This document shows positions 1 to 8,129 of a stretch of 64,000 nucleotides of DNA, one piece after another. Source of the DNA: Pseudomonas sp. Choline-02u-1. GTDB lineage: Bacteria; Pseudomonadota; Gammaproteobacteria; Pseudomonadales; Pseudomonadaceae. The notes beneath the pieces are model-generated. The model saw nothing but the letters and a program-made list of their open reading frames with translations. It had not been told where the DNA came from and searched no databases. The stretch covers positions 62,001 to 126,000 of the forward strand of contig NZ_PJBC01000001.1 in NCBI RefSeq assembly GCF_002836515.1, read 5' to 3'. Numbering within the stretch: the first letter of the stretch is position 1; each line of letters begins with the position of its first letter. The translations under genes and the position numbers were made by a program.

Positions 1-514
1 GGCCGCAGTATTCACGCACGACGCTGAAGCCCTCCGCCTCCGCCAGGCTCTGGATCGCATGACCGATATCGCCCAGCGTTGCGCCCGGTTTCACTGCGCG
101 AATGCCCGCACACATGGCTTCGTAGGTGGTCTTGATCAGGTGCTGCGCTTCAGGAGTCGCCTCACCGACGACGTACATGCGGCTGGTATCACCGAACCAG
201 CCATCCTTGATCACGGCGATATCGAGGTTGACGATGTCGCCGTCCTTCAATGGGGTGCCCGACGGAATCCCGTGGCACACCACGTCATTGACCGACGCAC
301 AGACGGTTTTCGGAAAGCCGTGATAACCGACGTTGGCCGGCACGGCTTTCTGCACATTGACGATGTAGTCGTTGCACAGCCGATCCAGCTCATCGGTGGT
401 CACCCCGGCCTTCACATGCGGCACCAGCATCGCCAGCACTTCGGCGGCGAGTTTGCCGGCGGCGCGGGATTTTTCAATGTCGGCAGGCGTGTTGATTTTG
501 ATCTGGTTTCTCAT
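1..514 (-). CDS. map: Type I methionine aminopeptidase (5' part, gene runs off the window)
   Basis: Removes the initiator methionine from new proteins in the cytoplasm, using a two-metal centre. The reverse strand reads MRNQIKINTPADIEKSRAAG and continues through the family segment around GIPSGTPLKDGDIVNLD, which holds the first metal-binding Asp. About 171 residues are visible out of a usual ~260, so the C-terminal His and Glu ligands lie left of base 1. The ATG overlaps the TGA of the upstream ParD-like gene (ATGA), which suggests translational coupling and fixes the start. The motif match is clear. Confidence 0.95.
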   Translation of the reverse strand, partial: MRNQIKINTPADIEKSRAAGKLAAEVLAMLVPHVKAGVTTDELDRLCNDYIVNVQKAVPANVGYHGFPKTVCASVNDVVCHGIPSGTPLKDGDIVNLDIAVIKDGWFGDTSRMYVVGEATPEAQHLIKTTYEAMCAGIRAVKPGATLGDIGHAIQSLAEAEGFSVVREYCG

Positions 515-738
515 GCGCTGACGGCTTCCTGAGTCAGTTGTTGCAAATCCAGGCCGCCGTTCTGTTCGGCGCGGATCAGCAGGCGGCAAATGGCGCTGTG
601 GTCGAGGTTGGGGTGCAGCTCGGCGAGCATGCCGATGCGCATCCAGTGCTCGGCCTGCGCGTTGATCGAGCGGCTGAGGGCGTTGCTGGAGATGCGCAGA
701 TTCTCGTGCATGTCCTCTGAAATTTTTACGATGCCCAT
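511..738 (-). CDS. ParD-like family protein
   Basis: A 75-residue protein beginning MGIVKISEDMHENLRISSNA, with the look of the ParD_like family (ribbon-helix-helix-type antitoxin relatives). It lies directly upstream of map and overlaps its start by ATGA, an arrangement I know from other Pseudomonas. No toxin gene is adjacent, so an antitoxin role is not supported here; a small DNA-binding or auxiliary protein is as likely. The region just upstream (about 749-776) is A+T-rich and holds repeated GTATA half-sites, which could be its promoter and an autoregulatory site. The function is inferred. Confidence 0.7.
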   Translation of the reverse strand: MGIVKISEDMHENLRISSNALSRSINAQAEHWMRIGMLAELHPNLDHSAICRLLIRAEQNGGLDLQQLTQEAVSA

Positions 739-830
739 ATCTGTTTCCGATACGAAATGTATATGGAACGTATACTAGCCAAGCTTCGCCCAGGATTGCA
801 AATACCCGGCATGAAAGCACGCGCCCCCTA

Positions 831-860
831 TAGGAGCTGCCGAAGGCAGATTCGGCTCCC
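831..860. repeat. Copy of the TAGGAGCTGCCGAAGGC intergenic repeat
   Basis: Starts with TAGGAGCTGCCGAAGGC, the same core as the copies at 5291 and 58130. It is followed by TTCGGCTCC, so the copy can fold weakly on itself. It lies between the ParD-like promoter and the cobalamin riboswitch. Confidence 0.5.
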
Positions 861-889
861 CTTGAGCGCCCTGATCGACTACCATGCCC

Positions 890-1058
890 GCGCCGGTTTC
901 CACACGGAATTAACAGGGAATCCGAAATGCTTGCACAGCATCAATCGGAACTGCCCCCGCAACTGTAGGTGCCGAGCCTGCTCCTCGACTGCCACTGGGT
1001 CATTCCCGGGAAGGCCGGAGCACGGCGATGACGCATCAGTCAGGAGACCTGCCGGCAC
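890..1058 (+). promoter_or_regulatory. Cobalamin (adenosylcobalamin-type) riboswitch
   Basis: The conserved blocks of the cobalamin aptamer occur in order. There is a left arm with CCGGTTTC, then AACAGGGAA and TGCCCCCGCAACTGTA. These are followed by the B12 box GCCACTGGG...GGGAAGGC (about 991-1014) and the closing GTCAGGAGACCTGCCGGC. It sits about 150 bases upstream of the start of a BtuF-like gene on the same strand. It should repress the downstream importer when cobalamin is abundant. The expression platform was not resolved; the leader at 1059-1210 can form several hairpins. Confidence 0.93.
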
Positions 1059-1210
1059 AGTGACTGACTAACCGGCGGGGTGTCCGGGAAGGACATCGTG
1101 CCGTGTGTGTTTTCACAATGCCGGCCTTGCGCTGTTTCCACGACCGCGCCCGAGGTGTGTTTCCAAACCGTACCCGCCCGCTCCCGTACGGTTCCCCTGG
1201 AGACTGCCCC

Positions 1211-2224
1211 ATGCTGCTGCCCCGCGTTGCCACCCTGCTGACCTGTCTGAGCCTTTGCACCCTGGTTCAAGCGGCACCGACTGCGTATCCGCTGACCGTC
1301 GAAAACTGCGGCAGCAGCCTGACCTTTCAACACGCACCCACTCGCACAGTGACCATCGGCCAGGCCGGCACCGAAATGCTCTACGCCTTGGGTCTGGGCG
1401 ACAAGGTCGTCGGCACTTCACTGTGGTTCAACGACGTGCTGGGCATATACAAAGCGCAGAACGACAGGATCGAGCGCCTCGCCGACAACGAGCCGAGTTT
1501 CGAAGCGGTGATCGCCAAACGCCCGGAGCTGGTTGCCGTCGAGCTGGAATGGATGGTCGGCCCGCATGGCGCGGTCGGCAGTCGCGAGCAGTTCCATGAA
1601 TTGAAGATTCCCACCTACCTGCTGCCCTCCGATTGCGAAGCCAAGGACAACCTCGTCGGCTCCGACGGCACGCGGCTGGCGCCGTTCCGCATCGACAGCA
1701 TCTACAAAGGCGTGAGTCAACTGGCGGCGATTTTCGATGTGCAGGCGCGTGGCGAACAGCTCAATGAACAGCTCAAGGCCAGCCTCGCGCGGTCGATCGC
1801 CACCGCGAAAAAACAGCAGCGCAAAGACGTCAGCGCCCTGGTGTGGTTCTCCAGCGCCGAGATGGACATCGAGCCGTTCGTGGCCGGGCACAAAGGCGTT
1901 CCCGATTTCATGCTCAGCACCCTCGGCGTGCGCAACGTCGTCGAGTCGGATGAAGAATGGCCGACCGTTGGCTGGGAAACCATCGCCAAGGCCAACCCGA
2001 CGTTTCTGGTCATCGCGCGCATGGATCGTCGACGTTTCCCGGCGGACGACTATCAGAAAAAACTCGCCTTCCTGCGCCGTGATCCGGTGACGCGCAACAT
2101 GGACGCGGTCAAGCACAACCGCATTATCGTCCTCGACGCCATGGCCATGCAGGCCAGCCTGCGCACCTTCGACGGCCTCGAACAATTGGCCAGCGCCATC
2201 AACGGCTACGACCTGTCGCAATGA
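1211..2224 (+). CDS. Periplasmic cobalamin-type binding protein of an ABC importer (BtuF/FecB-like)
   Basis: Binds a corrinoid (by context) in the periplasm and delivers it to the permease encoded next. The 337-residue product starts with MLLPRVATLLTCLSLCTLVQA, a signal peptide, with cleavage expected before APTAYP. The body has the PF01497 layout: a FQHAPTRTVTIG first strand and AGTEMLYALGLGDKVVGTS early in the N lobe. I chose the ATG at 1211 because it gives the signal peptide and has a TGGAG box in front; the open frame extends further upstream but without a plausible start. It is preceded by the cobalamin riboswitch and overlaps the permease by ATGA. A siderophore role is excluded mainly by the riboswitch. 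Confidence 0.88.
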   Translation: MLLPRVATLLTCLSLCTLVQAAPTAYPLTVENCGSSLTFQHAPTRTVTIGQAGTEMLYALGLGDKVVGTSLWFNDVLGIYKAQNDRIERLADNEPSFEAVIAKRPELVAVELEWMVGPHGAVGSREQFHELKIPTYLLPSDCEAKDNLVGSDGTRLAPFRIDSIYKGVSQLAAIFDVQARGEQLNEQLKASLARSIATAKKQQRKDVSALVWFSSAEMDIEPFVAGHKGVPDFMLSTLGVRNVVESDEEWPTVGWETIAKANPTFLVIARMDRRRFPADDYQKKLAFLRRDPVTRNMDAVKHNRIIVLDAMAMQASLRTFDGLEQLASAINGYDLSQ

Positions 2225-3237
2225 GCAGACACCTGATTCGGTCGCTGCAGGTCCTGTTGACGCTGTCGGTCGCGCTGATCGGCGGCGTGGCCATTGGCGA
2301 GACCTCGATCGAGCCAAGCGTGGTGTTGCAGGTGCTGGCCAACAAACTGTGGGGCGCCGGTCATGTGCTCGACCCGATCGACGAAGGCATCGTCTGGAAT
2401 TATCGCCTGACTCGCGCTTTGGTCGCGGCGGCCTGCGGTGCCGGCCTGGCCACGTGCGGGGTGATCCTGCAGTCGTTGCTGCGCAATCCGTTGGCCGATC
2501 CGTATTTGCTGGGAATTTCCGCTGGCGCCTCGACCGGCGCGGTGATGGTCGCCCTGCTTGGCGTCGGCGCCGGGGCTATTTCATTGTCGGTCGGTGCCTT
2601 TGCCGGTGCGGTGACGGCATTCGTGCTGGTGATCCTGTTGGCACGGGTCAGCGGCTCGGCCAGCGGCACCGGGCAGATCATCCTGGCCGGCATCGCCGGG
2701 TCGCAGTTGTTCAACGCCCTCACGGCGTTTCTGATTACCCGCTCAGCAAGCTCGGAGCAAGCGCGCGGGATCATGTTCTGGCTGCTGGGCAATCTCGGCG
2801 GCGTACGCTGGCCGTCGGTGTGGCTGGCGGTGCCGGTAGCGCTGTTGGGGTTGGTGGTGTGCCTGTGGCATCGGCGTGCGCTGGATGCGTTTACCTTTGG
2901 CGCGGATTCGGCAGCGTCTCTGGGCATTGCCGTGCGTCGCGTGCAGATTCTGCTGATCGGCTGCGCCGCGCTGGTGACGGCGGTGATGGTGTCGATTGTC
3001 GGCTCGATCGGTTTTGTCGGCCTGGTGATTCCCCACGCCGCACGGTTGTTGCTCGGTACCGGCCATGCGCGTCTGCTGCCCGCCAGCGCACTGGGCGGCG
3101 CGGTGTTTCTGATCGCCGCCGATGTGCTGTCACGCACCCTGATCAAGGGTCAGGTGATTCCGGTCGGTGTGATCACCGCGCTGGTCGGCGCGCCGGTGTT
3201 CGCGCTGATTCTGGTGGGCCGGAGATCGGCGCGATGA
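2221..3237 (+). CDS. FecCD/BtuC-family ABC permease
   Basis: Inner-membrane channel of the importer, probably a homodimer. It has 338 residues, mostly hydrophobic, consistent with ten membrane helices. Family landmarks are WNYRLTRALVAAACGAGLA near the N terminus, LLRNPLADPYLLGISAGAS in the first third, and GFVGLVIPHAARLLLGT in the second half, the region of BtuC that contacts the ATPase. It begins inside the stop of the binding-protein gene and ends inside the start of the ATPase gene (ATGA at both ends), so the three genes are one operon. Confidence 0.92.
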   Translation: MSRHLIRSLQVLLTLSVALIGGVAIGETSIEPSVVLQVLANKLWGAGHVLDPIDEGIVWNYRLTRALVAAACGAGLATCGVILQSLLRNPLADPYLLGISAGASTGAVMVALLGVGAGAISLSVGAFAGAVTAFVLVILLARVSGSASGTGQIILAGIAGSQLFNALTAFLITRSASSEQARGIMFWLLGNLGGVRWPSVWLAVPVALLGLVVCLWHRRALDAFTFGADSAASLGIAVRRVQILLIGCAALVTAVMVSIVGSIGFVGLVIPHAARLLLGTGHARLLPASALGGAVFLIAADVLSRTLIKGQVIPVGVITALVGAPVFALILVGRRSAR

Positions 3238-3998
3238 ACACGGTTCTGAGTTGTGCGGGTGTGGGCTTCAAAGTGCGCGGTGCCGAGTTGCTCAACAGTG
3301 TCAGTCTCGATGTTCAGCGCGGCGAGACCCTGGGCATTGTCGGGCCGAACGGTTCGGGTAAATCCACGCTGCTGAAACTGCTCGCCGGCCTGCGCGAACC
3401 GAGCGCGGGCCATGTGCAGCTCGGCGGTCAGGCGCTGGGCAAGATGTCACGGCGCAGCATCGCGCAGACGCTCGCGGTGGTTGAGCAACAGGCCGATACC
3501 GACGATGGCATCCGCGTGTTCGACGCGGTGGCGCTGGGGCGCACGCCATGGTTGTCGGCGCTGCAACCGTGGTCGCCGGCCGATGACGCCATCGTCGGGC
3601 AAGCGTTGGTTGACGTCGACGCCGTGCACCTGCGCAACCGCCTCTGGCGCAGCCTCTCCGGCGGCGAACGCCAACGCGTGCACATCGCCCGCGCACTGGC
3701 CCAGCGCCCGCAGATCCTGCTGCTCGACGAGCCGGCCAACCACCTCGACATCCAGCATCAGTTGAGCATTCTGCAAGTGGTGCGTGCGCTGCCGGTGACG
3801 ACGCTGATCGCCCTGCACGACCTCAATCAGGCGCTCAAGTGCGATCGTCTGGCGGTGCTGGAACGCGGCCGTCTCGTGGCATTGGGTGAGCCGTTGCAAG
3901 TGCTGACGCCGGAGCGTTTACAGACGACTTTCGGGGTCAGGGCGCACTACCTGACGGACCCGTTCGATGGGGCGCAGATATTGCGTTTTCTTACCTGA
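3234..3998 (+). CDS. ABC transporter ATPase of the corrinoid-type importer (BtuD/FecE-like)
   Basis: Cytoplasmic ATPase that powers the permease. It has 254 residues with Walker A GPNGSGKST at about 37-45, the signature LSGGERQR, Walker B ILLLDEP and the switch His in ALHDLNQA. The start is the ATG overlapping the permease stop; a longer open frame upstream is only the permease read in another frame. It is the last gene of the riboswitch-controlled operon. No TonB-dependent BtuB gene is nearby, so the outer-membrane step must be encoded elsewhere. Confidence 0.92.
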   Translation: MNTVLSCAGVGFKVRGAELLNSVSLDVQRGETLGIVGPNGSGKSTLLKLLAGLREPSAGHVQLGGQALGKMSRRSIAQTLAVVEQQADTDDGIRVFDAVALGRTPWLSALQPWSPADDAIVGQALVDVDAVHLRNRLWRSLSGGERQRVHIARALAQRPQILLLDEPANHLDIQHQLSILQVVRALPVTTLIALHDLNQALKCDRLAVLERGRLVALGEPLQVLTPERLQTTFGVRAHYLTDPFDGAQILRFLT

Positions 3999-4019
3999 CG
4001 CATGTGTAGCTGACGGACC

Positions 4020-4041
4020 GCTTTCGCGAGCAAGCCCGCTC
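4020..4041. repeat. Single REP half-element
   Basis: TTTCGCGAGCAAGCCCGCTCC, the standard Pseudomonas REP core. It lies about ten bases past the stop of the truncated metE and 22 bases past the ATPase stop, exactly where the missing metE half would be. Confidence 0.75.
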
Positions 4042-4051
4042 CGACGAAGGG

Positions 4052-5176
4052 CTACGCGCGCAGCGCTTGCGGCTCGCTGACCGTTTGGGCGAGCACAGCC
4101 ACCTCTTCATACTTTTGTCGGGCGAACGCCAGCCAGCTTTTCATTTCGGCATCTAACTGGTCTTCTCGGCCTGGATCGACCGGACTGTGCAGCAACGAGC
4201 AGGACGGCGCCACCCACAAACGATCACCCAGACGCTCATGAGCGTGACGCAGCGTCGCCAATGCGTTTTGCAGATCGCAGCGCCAGACGTTACGACCGTT
4301 GACCACACCCAGCGACAGCACTTTATAGGCTGGCAGGCGATCAAGAATGGTCGGGTACTGATCCGGCGCGCGCACCAGATCGATGTGCAGGCCGTCGACC
4401 GGCAGGTTCGCCGCCAGACCGAGGTTTTCTTCCAGACCACCGAAGTAGGTAGCGAGCAGTTTTTTCAGCGGATCGCGCTGGATCTGGTTGTAGGCGCGTT
4501 CGAAAGCATTCTTCCAGTCCTGCGGCAGATCGAGGACCAGAATCGGCTCATCGATCTGCACCCACTCCACACCCAATGCCGCCAGCCGCGCGAAGATCTG
4601 TCCGTACAGCGGCAGCAGGCGATCGAGCAAATCGAGCTTGTCGAAGTCGGCGTCTTTGGTTTTGCCCAGCCACAGATAGGTCAACGGGCCGAGGATCACC
4701 GGTTTGACGTTGTGCCCCAGCGCGCGGGCCTCTTCGGTTTCTTCAAACAGCTGCTCCCAACCCAGCTGGAAGTGCTGATCGGCGCTGAATTCCGGTACGA
4801 GGTAGTGATAGTTGGTGTCGAACCACTTGGTCATTTCCTGAGCCTGGCCGTCGCTGCAGCAAGCATTGCTGACGCCTCGGGCCATGCTGAACAGGGTTTG
4901 CAGCGTGGCTTTGCCGTCATGCGGGCGGAAGCGCTCGGGGATCACGCCGAACATCAGCGAGTGGCTCAGCACTTGGTCATACCAGGCGAAGTCGCCGACC
5001 GGCAACAAATCGATGCCGGCGTTCTTCTGCAAGTCCCAATGGACCTTGCGCAGCTCACGCCCGACGTCACGCAGGCCCGCCTCATTCAGTTCTCCCTTCC
5101 AGAACGCCTCTTGCGCTTTCTTCAGTTCACGGTCGCGACCGATGCGCGGAAATCCAAGGGAATGGGCCAGTGCCAT
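4052..5176 (-). pseudogene. metE: Truncated cobalamin-independent methionine synthase: N-terminal domain only
   Basis: Intact MetE (about 750-770 residues) methylates homocysteine with 5-methyltetrahydrofolate polyglutamate without B12. Here only 374 residues remain. MALAHSLGFPRIGRDRELKK is the normal MetE start, and the match continues to WLAFARQKYEEVAVLAQTV, where the linker to the second barrel would begin; the frame then stops at TAG. The zinc ligands (His641, Cys643, Glu665, Cys726 in E. coli MetE) all belong to the missing C-terminal half, so the product cannot catalyse the reaction. The domain itself has no internal stops. The ATG at 5176 is preceded by GGAG; a TTG three codons earlier is less likely. 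A REP core lies just past the stop. Confidence 0.85.
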
Positions 5177-5290
5177 GACAAACAACTCCAGGTGCTTATT
5201 CGATGGCGGCCATTGTCGGAAACGAAGCTTGATGAAACAAACTCAATAAATTCTAGATCATCACAAGTTCCACTCATGCACATACACCCC

Positions 5291-5318
5291 TGTAGGAGCT
5301 GCCGAAGGCTGCGATCTT
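5291..5318. repeat. GTAGGAGCTGCCGAAGGCTG repeat, single arm
   Basis: Matches base for base the arm at 58130-58157 (GTAGGAGCTGCCGAAGGCTG then CGATCTT). In that copy the arm pairs with an inverted partner; here the partner is absent. Confidence 0.65.
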
Positions 5319-5348
5319 CAGACCGTAGGGATGCAGAACATCCCCGAC

Positions 5349-5377
5349 TGCATTCCCACGCGGAGCGTGGAACGATC
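5349..5377. repeat. Small palindromic intergenic repeat
   Basis: CATTCCCACGCGGAGCGTGG then AACGATC: a seven-base stem CCACGC(g)/GCGTGG with a tiny loop. This is a known-looking dispersed palindrome of fluorescent pseudomonads. It could terminate transcription coming from either side, but no T-run follows. Confidence 0.45.
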
Positions 5378-5541
5378 AGAACGCCTCAGGGCAACTTGCC
5401 AGTTTTCGTTCTATGGTTAGATCCAAATGGCTGGATTTGCGAAGGATTAAAGGTTGCGAGGGGAAGATGTCTGCGCCTAAGTTGCACGCGAGTCTTTTAC
5501 CCGCGATTGGAACGCGATCAACACCATAAAGAGGTGAAGAA

Positions 5542-6918
5542 ATGTCGAAGGAATCACGCCCTGCCGTACTTGGGCTGATAGGCAATACTCCGCTGGTTCA
5601 GGTCACCCGCTTCGATACCGGACCGTGCACGCTGTTTCTCAAACTCGAATCGCAGAACCCCGGCGGCTCGATCAAGGATCGTATCGGTCTGGCGATGATC
5701 GACGCGGCTGAACGCGACGGCCGCCTGCAACCGGGCGGCACGATCGTCGAGGCCACCGCCGGCAATACCGGTCTCGGCCTGGCGCTGGTCGGCCGTGCCA
5801 AAGGCTATCGCGTGGTACTGGTGGTGCCGGACAAAATGTCCACCGAGAAAGTCCTGCACTTGAAGGCCATGGGCGCCGAAGTGCATATCACCCGCTCCGA
5901 CGTCGGCAAGGGCCATCCCGAGTATTACCAGGACGTTGCCGCGCGTTTGGCCAAGGACATTCCCGGCGCGTTTTTCGCCGACCAGTTCAATAATCCAGCC
6001 AACCCGCTGGCCCACGAATGCAGCACCGCGCCGGAAATCTGGGCGCAGACCGAACATGACCTGGACGCCATCGTTGTCGGCGTCGGATCGGCCGGCACGC
6101 TGACCGGGTTGAGTCGCTTCTTCAAGCGCGTGCAGCCGAATCTGGAAATGGTCCTCGCTGATCCGGTCGGTTCGGTGATGGCGCAATATAGTCGCGACGG
6201 CACCTTGCCGACTCCCGGTTCGTGGGCCGTCGAGGGCATTGGCGAAGATTTCATTCCATCGATCACCGACCTTTCCAGCGTGCGTCACGCCTACTCGATC
6301 AGCGACGCAGAAAGCTTCGATCACGCCCGCCAGTTGCTCAAGGCCGAAGGCATCCTCGGTGGCTCATCGACCGGAACCCTGTTCGCTGCCGCGCTGCGTT
6401 ATTGCCGCGAACAGACCGAGCCGAAACGGGTGGTCAGTTTTGTCTGCGACACCGGCACGCGCTACCTGTCGAAGGTCTACAACGATCAGTGGATGACCGA
6501 TCAGGGCCTGCTGCAACGCAAGGGCTACGGCGATCTGCGCGACTTGATCGCCCGACGTTTCGAGGACGGCCGGGTGATCAGCGTCGGCCCCGATGACACC
6601 CTGCTTACCGCATTCCAGCGCATGCGTCTGGCGGATGTTTCGCAATTGCCGGTGTTGGTCGAAGGCAAGCAACTGGTGGGCGTGATCGACGAGTCCGACA
6701 TCCTTCTCGGCGTGCACGAAGATGCCGCGCGCTTCAGCCAGCCGGTGTCCAGCGTGATGACCGACAAACTGCAAACCCTCGCCCCGGCCGCGAGCCTGGC
6801 CGAGCTGGAATCGGTGCTCAGCCGTGGCCTCGTCGCCATCATCGCCGACGCCTCCGGCTTCCATGGCCTGATCACCCGCACCGACATGCTCAATCAATTA
6901 CGGAGATCCCTTGCATGA
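5542..6918 (+). CDS. Cystathionine beta-synthase with C-terminal CBS pair
   Basis: PLP enzyme that condenses homocysteine and serine to cystathionine, the first step of reverse transsulfuration. The 458-residue protein has the cysteine synthase fold at about 8-325, with GLIGNTPLVQ at the start and the PLP lysine in NPGGSIKDR (Lys45). EATAGNTGLGLA is the substrate loop and GSSTGT the phosphate-binding turn. Residues about 340-455 form two CBS motifs (DDTLLTAFQRMRLADVSQLP and the VSSVMTDKL segment), which can bind adenosyl ligands. A GAGG ribosome site precedes the ATG. It overlaps the next gene by ATGA, and that partner favours cystathionine synthase over cysteine synthase activity. Confidence 0.88.
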   Translation: MSKESRPAVLGLIGNTPLVQVTRFDTGPCTLFLKLESQNPGGSIKDRIGLAMIDAAERDGRLQPGGTIVEATAGNTGLGLALVGRAKGYRVVLVVPDKMSTEKVLHLKAMGAEVHITRSDVGKGHPEYYQDVAARLAKDIPGAFFADQFNNPANPLAHECSTAPEIWAQTEHDLDAIVVGVGSAGTLTGLSRFFKRVQPNLEMVLADPVGSVMAQYSRDGTLPTPGSWAVEGIGEDFIPSITDLSSVRHAYSISDAESFDHARQLLKAEGILGGSSTGTLFAAALRYCREQTEPKRVVSFVCDTGTRYLSKVYNDQWMTDQGLLQRKGYGDLRDLIARRFEDGRVISVGPDDTLLTAFQRMRLADVSQLPVLVEGKQLVGVIDESDILLGVHEDAARFSQPVSSVMTDKLQTLAPAASLAELESVLSRGLVAIIADASGFHGLITRTDMLNQLRRSLA

Positions 6919-8087
6919 GTCAGCACGACGTTAAATCCCAAGGCTTCGCCACCCGGGTGATCCACGCCGGACAAGCGCCCGACCCGACCACCGGCGCGCT
7001 GATGCCGCCGATCTACGCCAACTCCACCTACCTGCAAGACAGTCCCGGTGTGCACAAGGGTTTCGACTACGGCCGCTCGCACAACCCGACGCGTTTTGCC
7101 CTGGAACGCTGCGTCGCCGACCTCGAAGGTGGCACCCGCGCGTTCGCCTTCGCCTCGGGTCTGGCGGCGATTTCCACGGTGCTGGAACTGCTCGATGCCG
7201 GCTCGCATATCGTTTCCGGCAACGACTTGTACGGCGGTACCTTCCGCCTGTTCGACAAGGTTCGTCAGCGCAGTGCCGGGCACCGTTTCAGCTTCGTCGA
7301 CCTGACCGATCTGTCGGCGTTCGAAGCGTCGCTGCAGGACGACACGCGCATGGTCATGGTCGAGACCCCGACCAACCCGCTGCTGAGCCTGTCGGATCTG
7401 GCCGCGATTGCGCGCATCTGCCGCGCTCGCGGGATCATCTGCGTGGCCGACAACACGTTCGCCAGCCCGTATATCCAGCGCCCGCTGGAGCTGGGTTTCG
7501 ACATCGTTCTGCACTCGACCACCAAATATCTGAACGGCCACTCCGACGTGATCGGTGGCATTGCCGTGGTCGGGCAGAACGCCGAGTTGGCGGAAAAACT
7601 CGGTTTTCTGCAAAACGCCGTCGGCGCGATTTCCGGGCCATTCGATGCGTTCCTCACCCTGCGCGGGGTGAAAACCCTGGCGCTGCGCATGGAGCGACAT
7701 TGCAGCAACGCCCTGGACCTGGCGCAGTGGCTCGAGCAGCAACCGCAGGTCAAGCGCGTTTATTACCCGGGGCTGGCTTCGCATCCGCAGCATGAACTGG
7801 CCAAGCGGCAGATGCGTGGTTTCGGCGGGATGATTTCCGTCGATCTGAACAGTGACCTGGCCGGCGCACGGCGCTTTCTGGAGAACGTGCAGATCTTCGC
7901 CCTGGCGGAAAGTCTGGGTGGTGTGGAAAGTCTGATCGAGCATCCGGCAATCATGACCCACGCGACCATCCCGGCCGAAACCCGCGCAAAACTCGGGATC
8001 GGCGATGGGCTGGTGCGGCTGTCGGTAGGCGTTGAAGACGTCGAAGACCTGCGTGCCGACCTCGCCAGGGCACTGGCGAACATCTAG
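6915..8087 (+). CDS. Trans-sulfuration PLP enzyme, cystathionine gamma-lyase type
   Basis: Should cleave cystathionine to cysteine, ammonia and 2-oxobutyrate, completing reverse transsulfuration. It has 390 residues of the Cys/Met metabolism PLP family (PF01053). Visible features are YGRSHNPTR (phosphate grip from the partner subunit), ETPTNP, VADNTFASPYIQRP, the PLP lysine in HSTTKYLNGHSD (Lys204) and SLGGVESLIEHPA. Translational overlap with the beta-synthase gene makes the lyase direction likely, although gamma-synthase and methionine gamma-lyase enzymes look very similar and sequence alone does not separate them. Confidence 0.85.
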   Translation: MSQHDVKSQGFATRVIHAGQAPDPTTGALMPPIYANSTYLQDSPGVHKGFDYGRSHNPTRFALERCVADLEGGTRAFAFASGLAAISTVLELLDAGSHIVSGNDLYGGTFRLFDKVRQRSAGHRFSFVDLTDLSAFEASLQDDTRMVMVETPTNPLLSLSDLAAIARICRARGIICVADNTFASPYIQRPLELGFDIVLHSTTKYLNGHSDVIGGIAVVGQNAELAEKLGFLQNAVGAISGPFDAFLTLRGVKTLALRMERHCSNALDLAQWLEQQPQVKRVYYPGLASHPQHELAKRQMRGFGGMISVDLNSDLAGARRFLENVQIFALAESLGGVESLIEHPAIMTHATIPAETRAKLGIGDGLVRLSVGVEDVEDLRADLARALANI

Positions 8088-8094
8088 CACTGCA

Positions 8095-8129
8095 CTGACG
8101 TAAAGCCTGAAGATCGGACTTTACGTCAG
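8095..8129. terminator. Bidirectional hairpin between the lyase and kinase genes
   Basis: CTGACGTAAAG and CTTTACGTCAG form a perfect 11-base stem around a 13-base loop. The right arm includes the TAA stop of the convergent histidine kinase gene. There is no long T-run, so termination may be weak or Rho-assisted. Confidence 0.6.

Larger units (their letters stand above)
5177..5541. other. Intergenic region between metE remnant and the cystathionine beta-synthase gene
   Basis: About 365 bases without a supported gene. It holds a copy of the GTAGGAGCTGCCGAAGGC repeat, a short CCCACGC/GCGTGG hairpin repeat, and the promoter region of both flanking, divergent genes. Open frames that cross it are reading-frame shadows of metE. 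Confidence 0.6.

Noticed and set aside
511-738. Toxin-antitoxin module at the map locus
   Set aside because: The ParD-like protein has no toxin gene next to it, and its link with map is a common arrangement.
2349-3233. Long open frame fused in front of the ABC ATPase
   Set aside because: It is the permease gene read in another frame; the real ATPase start is the ATG at 3234 that overlaps the permease stop.
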